NCBI GenBank assembly: GCA_013373385.1
Contig: JABXHX010000007.1
Coordinates: forward strand, 1-64,000
Direction of reading: 5' to 3'
Length of the DNA stretch: 64,000 nucleotides
From: Flavobacteriaceae bacterium
GTDB taxonomy: Bacteria; Bacteroidota; Bacteroidia; Flavobacteriales; Flavobacteriaceae
Shown: positions 16,728-25,751 of the stretch, one piece after another
Numbering within the stretch: the stretch's first letter is position 1
How the letters are laid out: each line of letters starts with the position of its first letter
Program-made: the position numbers and the translations under genes
Notes under the pieces: model-generated
Seen by the model: only the letters and a program-made list of their open reading frames with translations
What the model was told of the DNA's origin: nothing
The model's database searches: none

Positions 16728-17882
16728 TTATTTTAAAATTTGTTCTAAAGATTGCTCAATATCAGCAATCAAATCTTCTGTTTCTTCTATTCCTACAGAA
16801 AAGCGTATCAAGCCATCTGTAATACCTTGATTTGCTCTCTCCTCTGGACTTAGTAATGCATGAGATGCAACAGCAGGATTTAACATAGTACTTTCTACAC
16901 CTGCCAAACTCATAGACGGTTTAATCAATTGTAACTTACGTTGAAATTCCACAGCATCGATTCCTTCGTTTAATTCAAAAGACAACATCCCTCCAAATCC
17001 TTTCATTTGTTTTTTTGCTAACTCATGATTCAGATGTGACTCCAACCCTGGATAATACACCTTGGCAATATTGGGATTAGATTCTAAATAGTTTGCCATT
17101 TTCAATGCATTTTCACTTTGACATTTAACACGTAAGTTCATTGTTTTTAAACTGCGTTCTAACATCCACACAGTAAAATCACTTAAACTACCACCTAGGT
17201 TAATTGCTGTATTCCAAATCTTTTCTATAAACTCATTTGTGGTAGCTACGGCACCAGCTAAAATATCTGAATGTCCACCCATATATTTAGTTGCTGAGTG
17301 AATCATAATATCAATTCTAAAATCAATTGGTGTTTGATTGATAGGTGAAGCAAATGTATTGTCAATTATAGTTACTATATCTTTAGATTTAGCCAAATCA
17401 GAAACTGCCTGTAAATCAGTGATGGTTAACAACGGATTAGAAGGCGTTTCTACATATATTACTTTCGTATTAGGCTGAATACATTCTTTAAAAGATATAA
17501 TATCTAAATCTTTCGTAAATGAATATTCAATTCCAAATTTCTTAAATTCTTCTAATACAAAATTGTAAGTGCCACCGTACAAAGTTTGCTGTAAAACAAT
17601 ATGATCTCCCTGCTTTAAAAATGATAAAATTGTGGTGCTAATCGCCGCCATTCCTGAACCAAAAATCAGTGCACTCTCTGTTTTTTCTAAAGCAGCAATT
17701 TTTTTACACAAAGCTTCTTGATTAGGAGTATTTAAATACCGTGGATAACGCTTAATAGCCACATCATCAAACGCATATGAAGTTGACATATAAATTGGAG
17801 AAATAGCTCCTTTAAATTGCGTGTCATCAATACCTCCTACATGCGTACAAATTGTATTAATACCTAAACTCTTTTTATTCAT
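16728..17882 (-). CDS. Cys/Met-metabolism PLP enzyme (cystathionine gamma-synthase / methionine gamma-lyase type)
   Basis: A 384-residue aminotransferase-fold enzyme of the trans-sulfuration family. PLP lysine is Lys199 in SATKYMGGHSD, the family signature. Other motifs: FGSGMAAIS near residue 75, YVETPSNP near 143-150 and LAGVESTMLNPAVASH near the C-terminus. Family members make or cleave cystathionine or release methanethiol from methionine; sequence by eye does not separate these. Cytoplasmic. It ends 16 nt before a dispersed repeat and starts 4 nt after the MATE gene, so the MATE pump and this enzyme are likely co-transcribed. Confidence 0.88.
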   Translation of the reverse strand: MNKKSLGINTICTHVGGIDDTQFKGAISPIYMSTSYAFDDVAIKRYPRYLNTPNQEALCKKIAALEKTESALIFGSGMAAISTTILSFLKQGDHIVLQQTLYGGTYNFVLEEFKKFGIEYSFTKDLDIISFKECIQPNTKVIYVETPSNPLLTITDLQAVSDLAKSKDIVTIIDNTFASPINQTPIDFRIDIMIHSATKYMGGHSDILAGAVATTNEFIEKIWNTAINLGGSLSDFTVWMLERSLKTMNLRVKCQSENALKMANYLESNPNIAKVYYPGLESHLNHELAKKQMKGFGGMLSFELNEGIDAVEFQRKLQLIKPSMSLAGVESTMLNPAVASHALLSPEERANQGITDGLIRFSVGIEETEDLIADIEQSLEQILK

Positions 17883-17885
17883 AAT

Positions 17886-19295
17886 TTAAACCTGAACTGT
17901 TTTCCATTTCCCTTTTTTAAATAGCCAAATACCAATAACAGCTATTAAAACTTCTGCTAAAGTTATTGATAAAAATACACCCATTGGTCCTAAATCAAAA
18001 TAAATTGCCGCTAAATACGCAAATGGTAATTGGAATAACCAGAAACACACAAAGTTTATATATGTTGGTGTTTTAGTATCACCAGATCCATTAAAAGACT
18101 GAATAATTACCATTCCGTAAGCATAGAAAATATAACCTGCTGCAATAATTTGCAAGCATAAAGCTCCATTTTTAACAACTACTGGATCTTCACTAAACCA
18201 GCTTAAAAATGTCGGTGCAAAGATTACATAAATTACAGAAACAAATCCCATAAAGTAAGCTGCATATTTTCCTGTTATCCAAACAGATTTCTCTGCTCTA
18301 TCAGGCTTTTTAGCTCCTAAATTTTGGCCGACAAGAGTTGCTGCTGCATTACTCATTCCCCAAGCTGGCATTAATGTAAACATCATAATACGTATTGCTA
18401 TGGTATAACCAGCCAATACTTCGCTACCAAACTCAGACATAATTCGCATTAAAAAAACCCAACTAGATGTTCCTATTAAAAACTGTCCGATTCCTCCTAA
18501 AGAAACCTTAATTAAATTAACCATTACAGTTACCTTAATTACTAAATCTCTAAATGCAATTTTAATTTTTCCAAATCCATAGAACAAGGCAATTAATTGC
18601 CAAACTACTGCTGTACCTCTACCAATAGTTGTAGCAATAGCTGCTCCTTCTACTCCATAAGCTGGAATTGGACCAAATCCAAAAATAAATATGGGATCTA
18701 AAATAATATTCAATCCATTAGAAAGTATTAATGTCCACATAGCAATAGAAGCGTTACCTGCTCCTCTAAATATTGCATTGATTAAAAACAGAAACATAAT
18801 GGTTAGATTACCTCCCAATAAAATTTGAGTATACCCATAACCTTCTTCTATTAAATCTAGCTCTGCTCCCATTAACCCTAATATTTCTTTAGGGTAAAGA
18901 ATTCCAATAACACTAATAATCATAGCAACTGCAAATCCTAAAATAATGACTTGTACTGCTGCTTGACTTGCGCCTTTTTTATCTTTTTCTCCAATTCTTC
19001 TTGCTACCACAGCTGTTGCTGCCATACTTAAACCAATAGCAACTGCATACACTAAGGTAATTACAGATTCTGTTAAACCAATGGTTGCTACAGCATTTAC
19101 ACTTACTTGTGATACATAAATTATATCTACCAAAGCAAAGATTGACTCCATTAACATTTCTAGAATCATGGGTATAGAAAGCAAAAAAATCGCTTTACGA
19201 AGACTACCAGAAGTAAAGTCTTGATCTTTACCTGTTACAGCCTGCTTAAAAAGTTGAAATATAGTTGTTGTTGATTGTTGATTGTCTTGTGACAT
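17886..19295 (-). CDS. MATE-family multidrug/cation efflux transporter
   Basis: A 469-residue inner-membrane protein with 12 hydrophobic segments in two six-helix halves. The first half has AVDIIYVSQVSVNAVATIGLTESV and GLSMAATAVVARRIGEKDK, typical of MATE (NorM) transporters, which export cationic drugs or metabolites against Na+ or H+. I chose ATG 19295 (MSQDNQQ) rather than the longer frame to 19397, whose extra 34 residues are not family-like. Substrate unknown. Confidence 0.88.
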   Translation of the reverse strand: MSQDNQQSTTTIFQLFKQAVTGKDQDFTSGSLRKAIFLLSIPMILEMLMESIFALVDIIYVSQVSVNAVATIGLTESVITLVYAVAIGLSMAATAVVARRIGEKDKKGASQAAVQVIILGFAVAMIISVIGILYPKEILGLMGAELDLIEEGYGYTQILLGGNLTIMFLFLINAIFRGAGNASIAMWTLILSNGLNIILDPIFIFGFGPIPAYGVEGAAIATTIGRGTAVVWQLIALFYGFGKIKIAFRDLVIKVTVMVNLIKVSLGGIGQFLIGTSSWVFLMRIMSEFGSEVLAGYTIAIRIMMFTLMPAWGMSNAAATLVGQNLGAKKPDRAEKSVWITGKYAAYFMGFVSVIYVIFAPTFLSWFSEDPVVVKNGALCLQIIAAGYIFYAYGMVIIQSFNGSGDTKTPTYINFVCFWLFQLPFAYLAAIYFDLGPMGVFLSITLAEVLIAVIGIWLFKKGKWKTVQV

Positions 19296-19462
19296 AATGA
19301 TAAATTTATAAAAATAATAGATAACAGTTTTAAAGAATATAAAAAACTGAATTATTGGGGTCGTGTAAAAACGACAAAACGGAAGTCTATTAAACAATCA
19401 TAAGATTACAAATATGCGAAATAATTTTAAATCTGAAAATTAATTTCAATATCTTCGCTCTT

Positions 19463-20158
19463 ATGTTGAAAACACTCATAATTGGTAATGGAAATGTAGC
19501 TTCTCATTTTATAAAAGCTTTTACAAAAGCAGGGACTATTGAAGCTACTCAACTGGATTCTAGAAAGATTGACACTATTTCTGATTATGATGTTATTGTT
19601 ATTGCTATTTCTGATGATGTAATAGCAACCGTTTCAGAAAAGCTAAAAGATACTACTAGTTTAGTAGTTCATACATCAGGTACTGTAGCTATGAATGTTT
19701 TACAGACAAAACGAAAAGGTGTTTTTTATCCATTACAAACATTTACTAAGGATAAATCAGTTGATTTTTCTAAAATTCCTTTTTGTATTGAAGCAACAAA
19801 TGCTACTGACTTGCAAATTTTAAGTACACTTGCAAAAGCTCTAGATGTAAAAGCGTATGAAATTTCTACTGAGCAACGTAAGAAGTTACACATTGCTGCT
19901 GTATTTGTAAATAATTTTACAAACCATATGTATACAATTGGCAAAGATATTTGTGATGAACACCAAGTACCTTTTGAGATCTTACTACCATTAATTGAAG
20001 AAACTGCTAAAAAAGTAAAGGAATTATCACCAAAGGAAGCCCAAACAGGACCAGCTAAAAGAAATGATATAGAAACCATTCAGAGTCATTTAGAAAATTT
20101 AAATTTGCATCAACAAGAAATTTACAGCCTACTTACCAAATCAATCCAAGAAAATTAG
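19463..20158 (+). CDS. Rossmann-fold DUF2520 protein (NADP-dependent oxidoreductase-like)
   Basis: A 231-residue protein with an N-terminal NAD(P)-binding motif (LIIGNGNVASHF) and a C-terminal helical DUF2520 domain (about 120-225; LHIAAVFVNNFTNHM and GPAKRND). The reaction is unknown; by fold it is related to F420-dependent oxidoreductases and 6-phosphogluconate-type dehydrogenases. It begins a three-gene set with kdsC and a DUF2147 gene (gaps of 2 and 0 nt). A near-consensus -7 box TATCTTCG lies at 19450-19457. Confidence 0.82.
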   Translation: MLKTLIIGNGNVASHFIKAFTKAGTIEATQLDSRKIDTISDYDVIVIAISDDVIATVSEKLKDTTSLVVHTSGTVAMNVLQTKRKGVFYPLQTFTKDKSVDFSKIPFCIEATNATDLQILSTLAKALDVKAYEISTEQRKKLHIAAVFVNNFTNHMYTIGKDICDEHQVPFEILLPLIEETAKKVKELSPKEAQTGPAKRNDIETIQSHLENLNLHQQEIYSLLTKSIQEN

Positions 20159-20160
20159 AC

Positions 20161-20688
20161 ATGGAAAAAAGTTACAAACAATATTTATCTGATATTAACA
20201 CATTAATTTTTGATGTTGACGGTGTTTTAACCAATGGTATGGTTACAGTTTTTCCTAACGGGGAATTGGTACGTCATATGAATATTAAAGATGGTTATGC
20301 TTTAAAAACTGCTGTAGATGCCGGATTAAATGTTTGTATTATTTCTGGCGGAACAAATGAAGGAGTTCGTAAACGATTAGAAGGTTTGGGAATTACTGAT
20401 ATTTATTTAGGTGCTCATGATAAAATTCAACAGTACAACGAATTACTTGAAAAATATAAGTTGACTCCAGCTAACGTATTGTATATGGGAGATGATATTC
20501 CTGATTATCCTGTAATGAAAGTGGTTGGGCTACCGTGTTGTCCTAATGATGCTGCTCCAGAAATTCAGCAAATATCAAAATACATTTCTTACAAGAAAGG
20601 TGGTGAAGGGTGTGCACGCGATATTATTGAACAAATTTTAAGAGTTCAAGGAAAATGGAATGAAAATTTTGATGCTAAATATGATTAA
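20161..20688 (+). CDS. kdsC: 3-deoxy-D-manno-octulosonate 8-phosphate phosphatase (KdsC)
   Basis: A 175-residue HAD phosphatase of the KdsC class that lacks a cap domain. It removes phosphate from KDO-8-phosphate for the lipopolysaccharide core. Nucleophile Asp18 and acid/base Asp20 lie in FDVDGVLTNG; motif II is ISGG (about 61-64) and motif IV GDDIPDYP. Cytoplasmic tetramer in the family. Translated directly after DUF2520. Confidence 0.9.
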   Translation: MEKSYKQYLSDINTLIFDVDGVLTNGMVTVFPNGELVRHMNIKDGYALKTAVDAGLNVCIISGGTNEGVRKRLEGLGITDIYLGAHDKIQQYNELLEKYKLTPANVLYMGDDIPDYPVMKVVGLPCCPNDAAPEIQQISKYISYKKGGEGCARDIIEQILRVQGKWNENFDAKYD

Positions 20689-21117
20689 ATGAAAAAAATA
20701 CTTTTTTTACTTTTAATGCTTTCTTCTACACTTTCCTTTTCACAATCTATTATAGGAAAATGGAAATCTATTGATGAAAAAACTGGTAAAGATGAATCAA
20801 TCATAGAAATATATTTTGAAAAAGGAAAGTATTACGGAAAGATTATTCAGTTATTAAATCCCGAGAAAAAAGGTGCTATTTGTGAAAAATGTACTGGTAA
20901 AAACAAGAATAAGTCTATTAAGGGATTGGTGATAATTAATGGATTAAAAAAGAATGGCAATGAATGGTCTGGAGGAAAAGTATTGGATCCTAAAAACGGA
21001 AAAGAATATAAATGTTTTATCACTTTTAAAGACAAGAATACGCTTAAGTTAAGAGGCTATATTGGTTTTTCTGTTTTTGGAAGAACTACTTATTGGTATC
21101 GTGTTGATAATCAATAA
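20689..21117 (+). CDS. Exported DUF2147 family protein
   Basis: A 142-residue protein with a signal peptide (1-19, ending SFSQS) and a small beta-barrel-like DUF2147 domain: IIGKWKSIDEKTGKDESIIEIY, then CEKCTG, then GKEYKCFITFKDKNTLKLRGYIG. The function of the family is unknown. The ATG abuts the kdsC stop with no gap, so it is translated from the same message. Degenerate and perfect heptamer repeats follow it. Confidence 0.85.
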   Translation: MKKILFLLLMLSSTLSFSQSIIGKWKSIDEKTGKDESIIEIYFEKGKYYGKIIQLLNPEKKGAICEKCTGKNKNKSIKGLVIINGLKKNGNEWSGGKVLDPKNGKEYKCFITFKDKNTLKLRGYIGFSVFGRTTYWYRVDNQ

Positions 21118-21126
21118 ACAGTATTC

Positions 21127-21168
21127 AATTAACAATTATCAGTTATCAATTAGGAGTTAGGAGTTAAG
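21127..21168. repeat. Degenerate heptamer array (six units)
   Basis: Six successive 7-bp units: AATTAAC, AATTATC, AGTTATC, AATTAGG, AGTTAGG, AGTTAAG. It starts 10 nt after the DUF2147 stop. Confidence 0.65.
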
Positions 21169-21206
21169 CCTAAATGTTAGTAACTTCAGAAATTCTATTT
21201 TTCACT

Positions 21207-21255
21207 TTTAGTCTTTAGTCTTTAGTCTTTAGTCTTTAGTCTTTAGTCTTTAGTC
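21207..21255. repeat. Perfect tandem heptamer array (TTTAGTC)x7
   Basis: Seven identical copies of TTTAGTC, 49 bp, ending 4 bp before the pcm stop codon (minus strand). Exact copies of this kind slip easily during replication, so copy number is expected to vary among strains. Confidence 0.95.
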
Positions 21256-21259
21256 AAAA

Positions 21260-21901
21260 CTAATTTTTCTCTTCAAGCATCGGTACAAAAGCAAAATCTC
21301 CTAGTTCGTGCTTTTCAAATTCTTTTGGTGATTTTCGTATAAACAACGTCATAATCTGTGTTTTATCTCCAACAGGAATCAATAATCTACCACCAACTTT
21401 TAACTGACTTAATAAAGCTTTTGGAACAAAAGGTGCTCCTGCTGTTACTATAATTTTATCAAAAGGTGCAATTTCTGGCAATCCTTTATAGCCATCACCA
21501 AAAATGAGTTTTTTAGCTCTATATCCTAATTTTGGTAGAAACAATGATGTTTTTTTAAATAATTCATGTTGACGTTCAATAGAATATACCTCAGCTTTCA
21601 ATTCTAACAAAACAGCAGTTTGATATCCTGAACCTGTGCCTATTTCTAATACTTTTTCACCAGGCTTTACCTCTAATGTTTGTGATTGAAATGCCACAGT
21701 ATAGGGTTGAGAAATCGTTTGCTCAGCAGCTATTGGAAATGCTTTATCTTGATACGCATGTGCTTCAAAACTAGAATCTATAAACAAATGACGAGGAATT
21801 TTTTTAATTGCATTCAACACCCTTTCGTCTGTTATTCCTTTAGCATTTAATACACTAGCTAGCTTTACTCTAAGTCCTTGATGTTTATGTGTATCTTTCA
21901 A
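21260..21901 (-). CDS. pcm: Protein-L-isoaspartate O-methyltransferase
   Basis: A 213-residue SAM-dependent enzyme that methylates isoaspartyl residues in aged proteins to start their repair. SAM motif I is EIGTGSGYQTAVL (about 87-99); upstream AAEQTISQPYTVAF is the substrate-binding signature of the family; motif post-I is YSIERQ. Length is typical. Cytoplasmic. Single gene; its 3' end adjoins the perfect heptamer array. Confidence 0.93.
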   Translation of the reverse strand: MKDTHKHQGLRVKLASVLNAKGITDERVLNAIKKIPRHLFIDSSFEAHAYQDKAFPIAAEQTISQPYTVAFQSQTLEVKPGEKVLEIGTGSGYQTAVLLELKAEVYSIERQHELFKKTSLFLPKLGYRAKKLIFGDGYKGLPEIAPFDKIIVTAGAPFVPKALLSQLKVGGRLLIPVGDKTQIMTLFIRKSPKEFEKHELGDFAFVPMLEEKN

Positions 21902-21963
21902 TTTTAATAAAAGTTTGGGAATCTAAAAGTACTAATTAATCTAAAAAAGTAGCTATAAAAGTG

Positions 21964-21971
21964 TATCTTTG
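21964..21971 (+). promoter_or_regulatory. -7 element for the oxidoreductase operon
   Basis: TATCTTTG matches TAnnTTTG and lies 67 bp before the ATG at 22039. No clear -33 TTG. Confidence 0.5.
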
Positions 21972-22038
21972 TTATCGCAAAATTTTAGTTGATTTTACCT
22001 CTTAAAAATCAATAAAAAACGCATTAAAAACTTATGAT

Positions 22039-23004
22039 ATGTTAAAAGTAGGAGTTCTTGGGGCTGGGCATTTAGGAAAAATCCATCTTCGCTTATTAGA
22101 ACAATCAGAAAAATATAAACTCGTTGGTTTTTTTGATCCTTTTACAGAAAATGCAAAAAAAGTTGCTGATGAATTTGGTTACAAATTGTTTAACTCTGTA
22201 GAAAGTTTGATTGATGCTGTTGACGTAGTAGATATAGTTACACCAACCTTATCTCATTTTGATTGCGCTAAACAAGCCATAGAAAAAGGAAAACATATTT
22301 TTATTGAAAAACCAATCACTAAAACTGTATTAGAAGCTGAAGCAATTAGAACCTTAGCAAGCCAACACCATGTTCGTGGACAAGTTGGTCATGTAGAGCG
22401 CTTTAATCCTGCTTTTACAGCTGTAAAAGACATGATTGAGGCTCCGATGTTTATAGAAACACATCGATTAGCTGAATTTAATCCTAGAGGAACTGATGTT
22501 CCTGTTGTACTAGACTTAATGATTCATGATATTGATATTATTTTAAGTGTCGTAAATTCTCCCGTAAAGAACGTACACGGTAGCGGTGTTTCTGTAATTA
22601 GTGAAACGCCAGATATTGCCAATGCACGTATTGAGTTTGAAAATGGATGTGTTGCGAATTTAACTTCGAGTAGAATTTCTATGAAAAATATGCGTAAGTC
22701 GCGTTTCTTCCAAAAAGATGCCTATATTTCTGTAGATTTTCTAGAGAAGACTGCTGAAGTTGTAAAGATGAAAGACGTACCTAAAAATCCTGATGAATTT
22801 GCAATGATACTTCAAAACGCAGAAGGTGTTAAAAAGCAAATTTATTTTGACAACCCTGAAATAAAATCAAATAATGCCATCTTAGATGAGCTAGAAACAT
22901 TTGCCGATGCTATCAATAATGACACCACTCCTATTGTTTCTCTAAAACAAGGAGCGGCTGCTTTAAGAGTGGCACAACAAATTATAGATTGTTTCGATAA
23001 TTAA
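22039..23004 (+). CDS. Gfo/Idh/MocA-family NAD(P)-dependent oxidoreductase
   Basis: A 321-residue dehydrogenase with an N-terminal Rossmann fold (GVLGAGHLGKIH, residues 5-16), the EKPITKT motif (about 95-101) whose Lys belongs to the active site, and a C-terminal alpha/beta domain. The family oxidises or reduces sugars and cyclitols; the substrate is not evident. It heads a run of three plus-strand genes (15-nt gap, then direct abutment). Confidence 0.88.
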   Translation: MLKVGVLGAGHLGKIHLRLLEQSEKYKLVGFFDPFTENAKKVADEFGYKLFNSVESLIDAVDVVDIVTPTLSHFDCAKQAIEKGKHIFIEKPITKTVLEAEAIRTLASQHHVRGQVGHVERFNPAFTAVKDMIEAPMFIETHRLAEFNPRGTDVPVVLDLMIHDIDIILSVVNSPVKNVHGSGVSVISETPDIANARIEFENGCVANLTSSRISMKNMRKSRFFQKDAYISVDFLEKTAEVVKMKDVPKNPDEFAMILQNAEGVKKQIYFDNPEIKSNNAILDELETFADAINNDTTPIVSLKQGAAALRVAQQIIDCFDN

Positions 23005-23019
23005 TAAAAATCAAACCTA

Positions 23020-23907
23020 ATGAAAAACATCGCCGTAATCGGATCAGGAACTATGGGAAATGGAATTGCGCATACTTTTGCTCAATTCGGATTTCAAGTT
23101 CAATTAATTGATATCTCTCAAGCAGCTTTAGATAAAGGAATGGCAACTATTACTAAAAACTTAGATAGAATGGTTGCTAAAGAAAAAATTACAGAAGCTG
23201 ATAAGAATCAAACTTTAAATAACATTACAACCTACACTTCTATTAAAGATGGTGTTCAATATGCTAGTTTGGTAGTTGAAGCTGCCACTGAAAATGTAGA
23301 TTTAAAATTGAACATTTTTAGAGAATTGGATGAAGTTTGTCCAGATGATACTATTTTGGCTACAAATACTTCCTCTATTTCTATAACACAAATTGCAGCA
23401 GTAACCAATCGTCCTGAATTGGTAATTGGAATGCATTTTATGAATCCAGTTCCAATTATGAAATTGGTAGAGATCATTAGAGGGTATACTACTTCTGATG
23501 AAGTAATGCAGTTTATTGTTGATTTGACTAAAAAAACCAATAAGATACCTGTTGAAGTAAACGATTATCCAGGATTTGTGGCTAACAGAATTTTGATGCC
23601 AATGATCAACGAATCGGTTGAAACTTTATACAATGGCGTTGCTGGTGTTAAAGAAATTGATACCGTAATGAAATTAGGTATGGCACATCCAATGGGTCCA
23701 TTACAGTTAGCTGATTTTATTGGCTTAGATGTATGCCTTTCTATTTTAGAAGTATTGTATGAAGGATTTAAAAATCCAAAATATGCTCCATGTCCATTAT
23801 TAGTGAATATGGTAAGAGCTGGTAAGCTAGGCGTAAAATCTGGAGAAGGATTTTATGACTATTCTGAAAGTAGAAAAGCAGAACATGTAGCAAAGCAATT
23901 TGCATAA
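23020..23907 (+). CDS. 3-hydroxybutyryl-CoA dehydrogenase
   Basis: A 295-residue 3-hydroxyacyl-CoA dehydrogenase: NAD-binding GSGTMGNGIAHTFAQ (about 7-21), active-site His in GMHFMNPVP, and the C-terminal helical domain with DYPGFVANRILMPMINES. It interconverts acetoacetyl-CoA and 3-hydroxybutyryl-CoA with NAD(P)H, in fatty-acid or polyhydroxybutyrate-type metabolism. Cytoplasmic. It is the single-domain short form (hbd/paaH type), not the fused FadB form. Confidence 0.92.
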   Translation: MKNIAVIGSGTMGNGIAHTFAQFGFQVQLIDISQAALDKGMATITKNLDRMVAKEKITEADKNQTLNNITTYTSIKDGVQYASLVVEAATENVDLKLNIFRELDEVCPDDTILATNTSSISITQIAAVTNRPELVIGMHFMNPVPIMKLVEIIRGYTTSDEVMQFIVDLTKKTNKIPVEVNDYPGFVANRILMPMINESVETLYNGVAGVKEIDTVMKLGMAHPMGPLQLADFIGLDVCLSILEVLYEGFKNPKYAPCPLLVNMVRAGKLGVKSGEGFYDYSESRKAEHVAKQFA

Positions 23908-24555
23908 ATGAATATTACAAAACTCTTTTTAGGTTTACTTTTTATTAGTGTGATTACAACTTCATACGCACAAAAATCTAAAAAGAGTTTTTTGTTTTCT
24001 CCATCTAAATATGGTGCACAATTTGTGCAAGGAAATGAACAAAATTTCTTGTTTGACGATACCGATTATTACTACAAATCTAACAGTATCAAAGGACAGT
24101 TTTTCTATCCACTAACACGCTTTAAAACTATTGCGATTTCATTGTTGATTCAGCCACAAGTTCAATTTGTAAAACACCAATTATTAAATGAACATTTTGT
24201 AAGACCAGAAGAAGACAACTACCAAGTAAAAAGACAACAATTTACGAAGCTAAAAAACTTATCTATAACAGCATTAGAGTTTACTGTTGAAGCAAAACAA
24301 CAATTATTTACTGGTTTTAGCTTGTATATACAAGCTAGCTTGGGTTTAGCATATATTGATACAGAAACTGAGCGTTTAGCTCAAGGGTTTACATTTATAG
24401 AAAACGGAACCTTGGGTTTTGATGTCCAGCTAAACTCTAAAACATCAATTCAATTATTTAGCGGGTTAGGACACGTTTCTAATTTTAATTTTACTATGCC
24501 TAACTCTGGATACAATACTATGAATACTGGTATTGGTTTTTTAATATTGTATTAA
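23908..24555 (+). CDS. Outer-membrane acyloxyacyl hydrolase-like (PagL-type) protein
   Basis: A 215-residue exported protein, signal peptide 1-21 (ending SYAQ), with alternating amphipathic strands as in an eight-strand barrel. Near the C-terminus the segment GHVSNFNFTMPNSGYNTMNTGIGF lines up with the PagL lipid A 3-O-deacylase signature H-x-S-N-...-P-N-x-G. His and Ser of the triad are present, but the position of the catalytic Glu (14 residues after His) is Asn. Activity is therefore uncertain. The ATG follows the dehydrogenase stop with no gap. Confidence 0.7.
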   Translation: MNITKLFLGLLFISVITTSYAQKSKKSFLFSPSKYGAQFVQGNEQNFLFDDTDYYYKSNSIKGQFFYPLTRFKTIAISLLIQPQVQFVKHQLLNEHFVRPEEDNYQVKRQQFTKLKNLSITALEFTVEAKQQLFTGFSLYIQASLGLAYIDTETERLAQGFTFIENGTLGFDVQLNSKTSIQLFSGLGHVSNFNFTMPNSGYNTMNTGIGFLILY

Positions 24556-24598
24556 AAAAAGACTGTCTAAAAACTTATAATGTTCTTCTAGACAGCCT
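24553..24598 (-). terminator. Terminator of the MacAB-type operon
   Basis: Stem CTGTCTA/TAGACAG with a 19-nt loop, followed on the minus strand by a seven-T run; 27 nt after the adaptor stop codon. Confidence 0.7.
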
Positions 24599-24624
24599 TC
24601 CTATTCTTAGTTAATTTATGCTAA

Positions 24625-25737
24625 TTAATTTCTTTTCTTTTTATCGTCTTTCTTTACTTTGTTCCAGATTTTAATTTCGTCATCTTTAGTTACACCAGAA
24701 AGCACTTCTACATTTACTCCATCAGATGTTCCTAGCTTTACCTCTTTTTTCTCAAACTTATCACCTACTTTCACTTCCACATAAGGTTCTTCTGTTTTCT
24801 TATCAAAACGCAACAAGGCTTCTTTTATAGACAATACACTGTCTTTCTTTTCTAAAATAATGTCTGCATTTGCACTATAGCCTGCTCTAATAAAATAGTT
24901 CTTATCTAATCTAACATCAGCTTTAATTTTAAATTGTACAGCTCCGCCTTCTTCCGTTCCTTTTGGTGCAATAAAATTTAATTTAGCAGGAAACTTTTTA
25001 TCTTCAATAGCTCCTAAAGAAACTTTAATTGCAGTTCCTTTCACTAATTTACCAACCTCAGACTCATCAACTTTACCTTCAAAAATCATCTTTGTCATAT
25101 CAGCAATACTAGCAATAGTTGTTCCTGCATTAAAGTTGTTAGATTGAATTACTTGATATCCCTTTTTAACCGGAATTTCTAATATCATTCCAGAAGCAGT
25201 GGCTCTAATATTGGTGTTTGCTGTTTTTCCTAAACCAGCAGTAGAACCTTTTTTAATAATTTCTAAATCAGATTTGGCATTTTCTAAATTTACTTTTGCA
25301 TTGTTATAACTCAACTCAGCTGCTTCAAAATCCTTTCTAGACACCACTCCTTTTTCAAACAAGTTCTTTGTTCTATTGTATGTTATCTTTGCATTATCAA
25401 AAGTTAATTGTGCATTTTTTACTCTACCAGTAGCGCTGTTCAACGATTGAATATTAGGCACAACTCTTACAGTTGCAATTAAATCTCCTGCTTTTACAAT
25501 AGCACCTTCTTCTAAAAATATTTCGTCAATAATTCCAGAAATCTGAGGTTTAATTTCAACTTCTTCTAATGGAATTACTTTACCTGTTGCTACAGTTTTT
25601 TTAACAATGGTAGCTTTGAATGGCTTTTCAGTTTCATATTCTATGATACTTTTTTTATTCTTTTTGCCAAAATAAATTAAGGCAGCAATAAATAAGACTC
25701 CAATTGTTATTAAAATAAATTTTGCTCTTTTACTCAT
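24625..25737 (-). CDS. Periplasmic adaptor (MacA/HlyD family) of an ABC exporter
   Basis: A 370-residue membrane-fusion protein anchored by one helix (about 7-24). A lipoyl/barrel-sandwich half-motif (GKVIPLEEVEIKPQISGIIDEIFLEEGAIV, interrupted here by short gaps in family alignments) is followed by a coiled-coil hairpin (about 105-165), the second half-motif and beta-barrel domains. It bridges the inner-membrane ABC transporter to a TolC-type outer-membrane channel. Last gene of the four-gene operon ATPase-permease-permease-adaptor. No TolC gene is present in the operon. Confidence 0.9.
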   Translation of the reverse strand: MSKRAKFILITIGVLFIAALIYFGKKNKKSIIEYETEKPFKATIVKKTVATGKVIPLEEVEIKPQISGIIDEIFLEEGAIVKAGDLIATVRVVPNIQSLNSATGRVKNAQLTFDNAKITYNRTKNLFEKGVVSRKDFEAAELSYNNAKVNLENAKSDLEIIKKGSTAGLGKTANTNIRATASGMILEIPVKKGYQVIQSNNFNAGTTIASIADMTKMIFEGKVDESEVGKLVKGTAIKVSLGAIEDKKFPAKLNFIAPKGTEEGGAVQFKIKADVRLDKNYFIRAGYSANADIILEKKDSVLSIKEALLRFDKKTEEPYVEVKVGDKFEKKEVKLGTSDGVNVEVLSGVTKDDEIKIWNKVKKDDKKKRN

Positions 25738-25751
25738 GATTGTTAATTGTT

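Noticed and set aside
21207..21255. Possible CRISPR-like array
   Set aside because: Units are contiguous 7-bp copies without spacers; this is a simple tandem repeat.
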